DNA from: Vulcanimicrobiota bacterium
GTDB lineage: Bacteria; Vulcanimicrobiota; Xenobia; Xenobiales; Xenobiaceae
Direction: 5' to 3'
DNA: 64,000 nt
Assembly (NCBI GenBank): GCA_944322965.1
Contig: CALUQR010000002.1
Location: 186,001-250,000, forward strand
How positions within the stretch are numbered: the stretch's first letter is position 1; the number at the start of each line of letters is the position of its first letter. The notes under the pieces are model-generated. The model had not been told where the DNA came from and did no database searches. It worked only from the letters and a program-made list of their open reading frames with translations. A program made the position numbers and the translations under genes. Below, piece by piece: positions 57,580 through 64,000 of this stretch.

Positions 57580-57645
57580 AGCCCGCCTCTCTTCGTTAGT
57601 CGTCCAGTTCTGGCCTGCCTGGGAAGGGGATTGACTAGGGCAGGA

Positions 57646-57683
57646 ATAGCCCCCTTTTTAAACGAATCCCCGGGGGCTTTTTT
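57646..57683 (+). terminator. Plus-strand terminator-like hairpin in the leader of the giant TPR gene
   Basis: AGCCCCC at 57648-57654 pairs with GGGGGCT at 57672-57678, followed by TTTTTT (57678-57683). Upstream genes are on the other strand, so the natural target is the leader of the TPR gene starting at 57751: an attenuator, or a terminator of spurious transcription. Confidence 0.55.
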
Positions 57684-57750
57684 AGCCTCCGTACCGTACC
57701 AAGGCGGCCTGGCTAGGGAAGTGGACAACGAAGACGAGGAACACTTGAGC

Positions 57751-60700
57751 ATGGTAGAAGTCGCCACCTCCAATTTGCAAAAATTCCAAACGATGGTGAA
57801 GCTCCATCCTCACGATGCCTCCGCCCACTTCCAACTGGGACGCGAATATCAACTCCTCGGCAACTTGGCGGAAGCCGTCCGCTCTTTCCAGCAGGCTATC
57901 AGGCTGGATGAGAATTACGCTCTAGCCTACCTGCACTGCGGTCTGCTCTACGCTAAGAATGCGGAGCTCAAAGGGGCCCTAGAGTACTTCGTCAAGGCCC
58001 ACGAGGTCGACGAGCACGTCCTCAATATCCTAACCGACCCCAACGTCATGAGCTTCTACCGCCGGGAGATCGACGCCGCTCTGGCCGCCTTCGAACGCCA
58101 GGTGACCTTAAATCCCACCGACGGTTACGCCGCCTACCAGCTGGGGCGCGCCAACTTCCTCTTGGGTCGGCCGGAATTGGCCTTACAATATCTGACTAAG
58201 GCGGTCGAAATTAACCCCCGTCTGTGGGAATCCCGCTTGCAAAGCGGTCAGATCTACGCCCAGATGGGCCAATACAAGTTGGCCATCATGTACTTGCGCA
58301 AGGCCGCCGAGGATAATCCCACCTCCGCCGACTGCGCCTACCAATTGGGTTTAGTCTACGAAAAGGCCCAACAGACCTCCCAGGCCATCAAGCAATTTGA
58401 GAGCGCCAACGCCTTAGACAAGAAGAATACGCGCTACCTCTTCGCCTTGGGGCGCATCAATATGAAAGCCGGCCGCTATAAGCAGGCTATGCTCCAGTTC
58501 CAGAAGGCGCTCACTCTGGATCCCAAAAATGCCGAAGGTTACCTCTCCTTGGCTCGCTGCTGTAAGGAGGTCTACCGCCCCGACTTATCGATCCAGATGT
58601 ACGATAAGGCGGTCAGTCTGCGCCCCGACTACATCGAAGCTTGGAATGAATGCGGTCAGATCGCCTCCCAGTTAGGCGATTGGGAGAAGTCTATAGCCTG
58701 TCTCAAGAAGGCCATCGAGTTAGACCCCGGCGACTACGAGACCTACTTTAACTTAGCTCAGGCCTACCAGAAGAAAGAGGATTACTCCGGGGCCAGCCAA
58801 GCTCTGACCCAGGCCGTGCAGCTCAATCCCCGCGATAGTTACGGCTTCTACAGTTTGGGAGTAGTATCTGAAAAGTTAGGCCGTCTGCCCGACGCTCAGG
58901 CCGCCTTCCAGCAGGCCGTAGCCCTGCAGCCGGGCAATTTCCAATTTAACTTTAACTTAGGTCTGTGCTACCTCAAGATGGGCAAGTTGGCGGAGGCTAC
59001 TAAGACTCTCAAAGAGGCCACCACTATTAACCCCAACGACGTCGAGGCCCAAAGGAGTCTGGCCCAGGCCTACCGTCAAAATCAAGAGCCCCAAGAGGCT
59101 ATCCAAGTCTATCAGCGCCTCCTCCAAGTCTCTACCGAGAAGTTGGACGTCTACTACGAGATCGGTCAGGCTTATCTGGAGCTCAAGGAGCCTAAGTACG
59201 CCCTCTTCGCCTTCCAGAAGGTCTTAAAGACTAAGCCCGACGATTTCCGCTGCCTGCGGGCGGTAGGCGTCACCTACTTGCGCCAGATGGAGAATCCCGT
59301 CTTGGCGGTCGATTTCTTGCGCCGCGCTCTGGAGGCTAAGCCCGACTACGTGGAGGCTATGGCCGATATGGCGGAGGCTAACTGGAGCTTAGACCAGCGC
59401 CAGGAGGCTTTGGATCTCTATCGCCAGGCCTGCCAGCTCGATCCCGACGGGGTCAGCCTTCGCTGCCGCTATGCGGAATTGCTCTCTCAATTTGGGAGCA
59501 ACGAAGAGGCCTTGCAGAATATTCGCTCCATCTTGGTCACCCATCCCGAAGAGGTACGCCCCCGTCTGGTGCGGGCCCGCATCGCCGTGGCTATGGGCGA
59601 TTGGCAGAAGGCCCTCGACAATTACCAGCGGGTTACGATGTTCGCTCCCCAAGAGGGCGAGTACTGGCTGGAGTTGGCGCGCTGTCAGGATAAGCGCGGC
59701 CTCTATGAAGACGCCAAGCGCTCTTACTCTAAGGCTTTGGAATTGTTGCCTGAGAATGCCGAGATTAGCGAGCGCTTAGACGAGCTCTTCGATATGAAGA
59801 ACGCAGCTGCGCCCCAACTGGAAGAGGCGCCGCCCGCCGTTACGCCTGAGGTCCGCTTGGAGAAGGCGGAGGAGGAGCCGGTAGCGCCTTCCGCCGAGGT
59901 CTCCGAGCCCAGCCTGGAGGAGGAGACGGCAGCCGTAGAGGCTGCTCCCGCCCAGGTAGTGGAAGTCGCCGCCGAAACGGTGGAGGTTCCCGCTCCCCAG
60001 ACCCCCGCTCCGGCCCTGGAAGAGGCCGAGGTCGCCAGTTCTCCCTTGGCCCCCGGCGAAGAGGCGGCCGCCCACGAAGCCGCCCGTCAGGCGGCGGCTG
60101 GCAAGCTGCCCGAGGAGTTGGGCGAGTATTTGCAGAGGTTGGATGTGGCGCGCTTCGTCGGCCAGAGCGCTTCCGATCTCTTCTCTCAAGGGGTTATCGC
60201 TCAGGCCACGGGCCGCTTAGAGGAGGCCCAAGAGCTCTTTATGGGCTCCATGGTCTGCGATCCGGGTTACTATCCCTCCTACCTGCAGGCGGGCGTCTTG
60301 CTCCTCAATGGGGGCGACGTGCGCACGGGAGCTAAACTCTTGGCGGTGGGTCGCGAGATGGCCACGACGGCCAACGACCAGAACTTACTTAAACTCTTTA
60401 ACGTCGAGTTGCGCAAGTTGCGCATCTCCGCAGTCAGCACGGCTCGAGCGGTAGCTACTAGAAGAGCCCTCACCCAAGCGGGCGTGAGCGCGCCTTCGGT
60501 AATTAGCCTCAAGAAGGAGAAAGCTAGCGAGCCGGCGGCCGCTGCGGAAACCCCAGCCGAGCCGGTAGCCATTCCTACGTCCGCCGCCGAACCGGTAGCC
60601 GCGCCTAAGCCCGCTTCTGAGCCGGCGCCCACTCCTGCGCCCACGCCCGAGCCTGTGGCCGCGCCTAAGCCCGCTTCTGAGCCGGTGCCCACTCCTGCGC

Positions 60701-63700
60701 CCACGCCCGAGCCTGTGGCCGCGCCTGAACCCGCTCCCGAGCCGGCGCCCACTCCTGCGCCCACGCCCGAGCCTGTGGCCGCGCCTGAACCCGCTCCCGA
60801 GCCTGCGCCTACTCCTGCGCCTGCCGCCGAGCCGGTAGCCGCGCCTGAGCCCGCTTCCGAGCCTGCGCCTACTCCTGCGCCTGCTCCCGAGCCGGTGGTC
60901 GCGCCTACGCCCACGCCCGAGCCGGTAGCTACTCCTGCGCCCACGCCCGAACCGGTAGCCGCGCCCGTTCAGGCCCCGCCCGTTCAGGCGCCGGCTGCGG
61001 CGGTCGATTCGGCCGAAGTTAGAGCTCAGCGCGAGCGGGAGATTGGTGATTTAATCGACGTCAGCCGCGACTTCTTGGAGTTGGGCCATTACGAGCGCGC
61101 CCGTCAGCGTTTGCAACAGGCCTTGCGTGTAGACGGCCAAAATACTCAGGCCTTAGTCCTCATGGGCGACGTCTACTGGAAGGAAGAGAAGGGGAGCGAG
61201 GCCTGCCATTGGTGGGAGAAGGCCAACGGCTTAGAGTTCGGGGAGGAGGTCAGTCGCAAGCTGGTGGGCGCCTATCTGCAGAGCGCCCAGGTCAATGCGG
61301 CCGTCGAGCTCTTACTCAAATTACAAGACCGAGCCCAAGATCCCCAAGCGGTGGCGCGCGAGATCAGTACCCTCTTACTCCAAGAGGCCCGAGCCCAGGT
61401 GGAGGCCGAGCGGATCTCCGAGTCCCTGGCCACTCTGGAGCGCCTGTGCAAGTTGCAGCCTGAGGAGGCTGAAGTCCGCCAGGAGATCTTAAAGATCTTC
61501 CAGGAGCGGGCCCAGAAGTTTGAGGATCAAGAGAAGTACACTCAGGCCGCGGAGGTCTATCAGCAGCAGTACCAGTTGGGCTTAGAGAAGGAGAAGGCGG
61601 CCGACTCTATCCGCCGTCTCTACGGTTTGGCGGCCAGCCGGGCCGAAGAGGATGGCAACTACCAGCAGGCGGTAGAGACTTTGCGCCGTCTGGCCAGCGG
61701 CCCTTACGCTACCCCCCAAGTCCACCAAGAGGTCATCCGCCTCTATGGCGAGTGGGCTTCCTCTTGCGAAGTGGACGCCAAGTATCCCGAAGCGCTGCGC
61801 CTCTACGAAGAGGTCTTGGCCGATTATCCCCAGGATGAGATGGCCAAGTCGGAGTTGGTGCGCCTCATCAATAACTGGGTCCAGGATCTCTTGGCCAGCC
61901 AGCAATTTGAGCGGGCTCTCAAAGCTTACGAGCAGTACGTCAATTCTAAGTTCTCTACCCCTGAGCCCCAGTTGAAGGCCCAGATCTTCTCCGCGTGGGC
62001 TGACAATTTGGCCGCCCAGGACTCTTACGCCGAAGGGTCGCGCCTCTTCTATCGCCTCAAGCAGGAGGAGCCGGAGCTGGAAGGGGTGGGCCAGTCTATC
62101 GCTCGCTTCGCCCTGCGTTGGAGCCAGTCTCTGGCCGCGAAGAGAGAGTTCGATCAGGCTCTGAAGGTCATAGAGGATACGCTCAAAGAGGAGGAAGCTC
62201 CGGCTCTCAATGAGGAGTTGCTCCGGCTCTACGCCTTAAAGGCCCAAGAGTGGGAGCGCGCAGAGCGCTTTACGGAGGCTCTCAACGCTTACCGCCAGTT
62301 GGCGGAGCGCTACCCGCAGATCGCCGCCGACATCCAGCGCGAGCTCTCTAAACTCTATACTTCTTGGCTCCGCCTCTTAGAGGAGCGCGGCCAGTACGAA
62401 CAGGCGGTAGGAGTGGCTAAGGAGTGGGCGGCCAGCACGGGCGACGACTCCAAGATCGACGGCCAAGTTATGCGCCTCTACCGCTCCTGGTCGGAGAAGT
62501 ACGAGAATGAAGGGGAGTACGCGGAGGCGGTAGCCTGCTGGTACAAGTTGGCCAAGTTGCAGCCCGACAATGGAGCGGTGGCGGAGGAGATCGACCGCCT
62601 GCATCGCCGTTGGGCCGACAACCGGGAGATGATGGACGACTACCAGGGCGCTATCGCCGCTTGCGAGCATTACTGGAGTCACAATCCTCAGCAAGATTCG
62701 TGCTTAGAGGATATTAAGCGCCTCTACCGCTGCTGGATCCGCTACCAGGAGGCTTTGGGCCAGTATGCGGAGGCCTTATCGGTAGTCAAGCGCTTCAGTC
62801 AGCGCTTCCCCGGTCTGCCGGAAATTGCCGAACATCAACAGCGCATCGCCCTCGCCTGGGCGGGCGAGTTGGCTCAAGCTCGCAATTACGAAGAGGCCCT
62901 GCGCGTGGTGCGCGAGTTGCGCGAGGCGGTGGGCTCTAAGAGCGAGGTCTTAGAGCGGGCCCAAGAGTACTACTTCGCCTGGGCCAGCGAGTTAGCTGAG
63001 CGCGACCAGTTGACGGAAGCGGCCAAAGTCTTAGGCCAGTTGGCCCAAGAGCAGCCCCACTTGGAGAAGGTCTCCGCCGTCCGCTTCCAGCTCTTCCAGA
63101 AGAAGGCTAAGGTTTGGGAGGAGGAGCGCAATTGGGCGGAGGCTCTGCAGCTCTTAACTGACATCTGGAAGGACGACTCCCAATACGCTCCGCTGCGCCA
63201 GGAGATCGTCCGTCTCTACCGGGCTTGGGTCCTCCAAGACGAGGTAGAGAAGAGGTACCCTCAGGCTATCGAGCACCTGACCCAGATGAGCCCCTATCTG
63301 GAGGAGGGCGAGAGCTTAGAGGCCGATTTCTGTCGCCTCTACAAGGCCGAAGCCCAGAGCGCGGTGCAGGGCGGCGACTACCGTCAGGCGGTGCGCTGCT
63401 TAGAGGAGTTCTTCACCCGTTATCCCGACTCTAAGTTGGGGAAAGAGGCTCTGGATCAGCTCTATCGCGAGTGGATCGAGCACCTCTTGGCGGTGGAAGA
63501 TTACGCCGAAGCGGTCTTAATCTGCGGGGAGTGCGCGGGTAAGGGCGCCGACGCGGCCCAGATGCGCGAGCTCAACTTAAAGATCCACGACGCTTGGGCT
63601 TTGAGCTTAGAGAAGGGCGAAGCCCCGCGGGAGGCGGTAGAGGTCTTGCGCGATCTCTTAGCCTTAGAGCCCAACTGGCCCGGCGCTAAGGATCGCTTAG

Positions 63701-64000
63701 CGGACCAGCTCTTACTGTGGGGCGCCCAGTTAGAGGGCGGCGCCTGGACCCAGGCCCTCTCCCTCTACCAGGAAGCCCAGAGCCTGCGCGATAGCGAAAA
63801 GGTGCGAGAGGGACTCTTCCGCGCTTACTGCGCCCTGGCCGAAGAAGCGGCGAGCGAGGAGAAGTGGCCTCAAGCTATCTCCTCTTACCGCGAAGCTTTG
63901 CGCTTTAAGCCCGAAGATGAAGGGGTCCAGGCTAAGCTGCGCAGCTTGCAGTTGCAATTGGCGGAACAGCAATTCGCGCAAGGCAAGTCGGAGCAGGCTT
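57751..64000 (+). CDS. Giant tetratricopeptide/helical-repeat protein (3' end outside window)
   Basis: The frame is open from ATG 57751 to base 64000, over 2,080 codons, with no stop. TPR-type units with L-G, A-Y-x-x-L-G and A-L/A-x-x-P occupy roughly 57780-59800, for example Y-A-A-Y-Q-L-G-R-A-N-F-L-L-G. A Pro/Glu/Ala-rich linker (59,800-60,100 and 60,540-60,960) includes seven 60-bp repeats. The second half (61,020-64,000) is another long helical-repeat array with Y-x-x-A-L-x-x-Y-E-E-V pairs. It may be a huge scaffold protein; no signal peptide or membrane segment is visible. Alternative starts are TTG 57745 and GTG 57721; ATG 57751 has GAGGA 10 bases upstream. Confidence 0.85.
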   Translation, partial: MVEVATSNLQKFQTMVKLHPHDASAHFQLGREYQLLGNLAEAVRSFQQAIRLDENYALAYLHCGLLYAKNAELKGALEYFVKAHEVDEHVLNILTDPNVMSFYRREIDAALAAFERQVTLNPTDGYAAYQLGRANFLLGRPELALQYLTKAVEINPRLWESRLQSGQIYAQMGQYKLAIMYLRKAAEDNPTSADCAYQLGLVYEKAQQTSQAIKQFESANALDKKNTRYLFALGRINMKAGRYKQAMLQFQKALTLDPKNAEGYLSLARCCKEVYRPDLSIQMYDKAVSLRPDYIEAWNECGQIASQLGDWEKSIACLKKAIELDPGDYETYFNLAQAYQKKEDYSGASQALTQAVQLNPRDSYGFYSLGVVSEKLGRLPDAQAAFQQAVALQPGNFQFNFNLGLCYLKMGKLAEATKTLKEATTINPNDVEAQRSLAQAYRQNQEPQEAIQVYQRLLQVSTEKLDVYYEIGQAYLELKEPKYALFAFQKVLKTKPDDFRCLRAVGVTYLRQMENPVLAVDFLRRALEAKPDYVEAMADMAEANWSLDQRQEALDLYRQACQLDPDGVSLRCRYAELLSQFGSNEEALQNIRSILVTHPEEVRPRLVRARIAVAMGDWQKALDNYQRVTMFAPQEGEYWLELARCQDKRGLYEDAKRSYSKALELLPENAEISERLDELFDMKNAAAPQLEEAPPAVTPEVRLEKAEEEPVAPSAEVSEPSLEEETAAVEAAPAQVVEVAAETVEVPAPQTPAPALEEAEVASSPLAPGEEAAAHEAARQAAAGKLPEELGEYLQRLDVARFVGQSASDLFSQGVIAQATGRLEEAQELFMGSMVCDPGYYPSYLQAGVLLLNGGDVRTGAKLLAVGREMATTANDQNLLKLFNVELRKLRISAVSTARAVATRRALTQAGVSAPSVISLKKEKASEPAAAAETPAEPVAIPTSAAEPVAAPKPASEPAPTPAPTPEPVAAPKPASEPVPTPAPTPEPVAAPEPAPEPAPTPAPTPEPVAAPEPAPEPAPTPAPAAEPVAAPEPASEPAPTPAPAPEPVVAPTPTPEPVATPAPTPEPVAAPVQAPPVQAPAAAVDSAEVRAQREREIGDLIDVSRDFLELGHYERARQRLQQALRVDGQNTQALVLMGDVYWKEEKGSEACHWWEKANGLEFGEEVSRKLVGAYLQSAQVNAAVELLLKLQDRAQDPQAVAREISTLLLQEARAQVEAERISESLATLERLCKLQPEEAEVRQEILKIFQERAQKFEDQEKYTQAAEVYQQQYQLGLEKEKAADSIRRLYGLAASRAEEDGNYQQAVETLRRLASGPYATPQVHQEVIRLYGEWASSCEVDAKYPEALRLYEEVLADYPQDEMAKSELVRLINNWVQDLLASQQFERALKAYEQYVNSKFSTPEPQLKAQIFSAWADNLAAQDSYAEGSRLFYRLKQEEPELEGVGQSIARFALRWSQSLAAKREFDQALKVIEDTLKEEEAPALNEELLRLYALKAQEWERAERFTEALNAYRQLAERYPQIAADIQRELSKLYTSWLRLLEERGQYEQAVGVAKEWAASTGDDSKIDGQVMRLYRSWSEKYENEGEYAEAVACWYKLAKLQPDNGAVAEEIDRLHRRWADNREMMDDYQGAIAACEHYWSHNPQQDSCLEDIKRLYRCWIRYQEALGQYAEALSVVKRFSQRFPGLPEIAEHQQRIALAWAGELAQARNYEEALRVVRELREAVGSKSEVLERAQEYYFAWASELAERDQLTEAAKVLGQLAQEQPHLEKVSAVRFQLFQKKAKVWEEERNWAEALQLLTDIWKDDSQYAPLRQEIVRLYRAWVLQDEVEKRYPQAIEHLTQMSPYLEEGESLEADFCRLYKAEAQSAVQGGDYRQAVRCLEEFFTRYPDSKLGKEALDQLYREWIEHLLAVEDYAEAVLICGECAGKGADAAQMRELNLKIHDAWALSLEKGEAPREAVEVLRDLLALEPNWPGAKDRLADQLLLWGAQLEGGAWTQALSLYQEAQSLRDSEKVREGLFRAYCALAEEAASEEKWPQAISSYREALRFKPEDEGVQAKLRSLQLQLAEQQFAQGKSEQA
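60541..60960 (+). repeat. 60-bp minisatellite, about seven copies, in the TPR gene
   Basis: Consecutive 60-base blocks starting at 60541, 60601, 60661, 60721, 60781, 60841 and 60901 are near-identical, coding for 20-residue units like E-P-A-P-T-P-A-P-T-P-E-P-V-A-A-P. Being a multiple of three, copy-number change keeps the frame. The first and last blocks are more diverged. Confidence 0.9.

Noticed and set aside
57600-57700. Possible tRNA between divergent genes
   Set aside because: No cloverleaf or T-loop consensus could be found; the hairpin is a terminator-like structure.
60279-60944. 221-residue minus-strand ORF rich in Gly/Ala/Ser repeats
   Set aside because: It is the antisense of the Pro/Glu/Ala minisatellite of the TPR gene; the regular composition follows from the repeat and no ribosome site is seen.

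Overview
The window is chromosomal DNA from a bacterium I cannot name. Two prepilin-like proteins, a tandem PilT pair, lipoprotein signals and cyclic-di-GMP-type signalling proteins suggest a motile, probably diderm organism. Leucine is often TTA, TTG and GTG starts are common, and TPR/helical-repeat proteins are abundant. The 7-bp intergenic repeats resemble the short tandem heptamers known from filamentous cyanobacteria, but that is only a resemblance and I do not assign a phylum.

Region 1 (1-36.6 kb) is dense and mostly conserved: an aspartokinase tail, a MazG-type pyrophosphohydrolase, two prepilin-like proteins, an HD phosphohydrolase, a split ThrE-type exporter, FtsY, serine hydroxymethyltransferase, carbamate kinase, a lytic-transglycosylase-like lipoprotein followed by an envelope protein and a lone ABC ATPase, a zinc alcohol dehydrogenase, a PilT/PilT pair, a GNAT enzyme, a LOG-family enzyme, a GT4 glycosyltransferase, an FHA protein, a thiolase, a two-gene molybdenum hydroxylase laid out like E. 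coli YgfM-XdhD, a GrpB-like protein, a cysteine desulfurase, a GAF/HD-GYP protein, a TPR protein, a GAF-GAF-GGDEF diguanylate cyclase and an Uup-type ABC-F protein.

Region 2 (36.6-51.0 kb) is accessory in character. It has long non-coding gaps and four secreted paralogues at 38.3, 40.4, 43.3 and 45.2 kb. Their N and C termini are nearly constant and their central 120-160 residues are highly divergent. The gaps hold a family of repeat elements: GC-rich hairpins, inverted arrays of a 7-bp unit, and a core with a small hairpin that shows compensatory changes between copies. Three paralogues share one 3' terminator module, two share a 23-bp box exactly 146 nt before the start codon, and all four carry a GGCAGTC leader motif. 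An SDR oxidoreductase, a lipoprotein and an Rpn/YhgA-type PD-(D/E)XK nuclease lie inside this repeat-rich block. The most interesting hypothesis here is a repeat-bounded cassette array that diversifies secreted calcium-binding proteins. This is inference.

Region 3 (51.0-64.0 kb) returns to conserved genes: an S41 processing protease, a GT2 glycosyltransferase broken by a one-base frameshift, a CarD-like regulator, a PfkB-family (pseudouridine-kinase-like) sugar kinase, then HolA, MtnA and a RimJ/RimL-like acetyltransferase in a tight operon. A giant TPR/helical-repeat protein of more than 2,080 codons runs off the right edge and contains a 60-bp in-frame minisatellite. I found no tRNA, rRNA, CRISPR array, reverse transcriptase or intact transposase gene.
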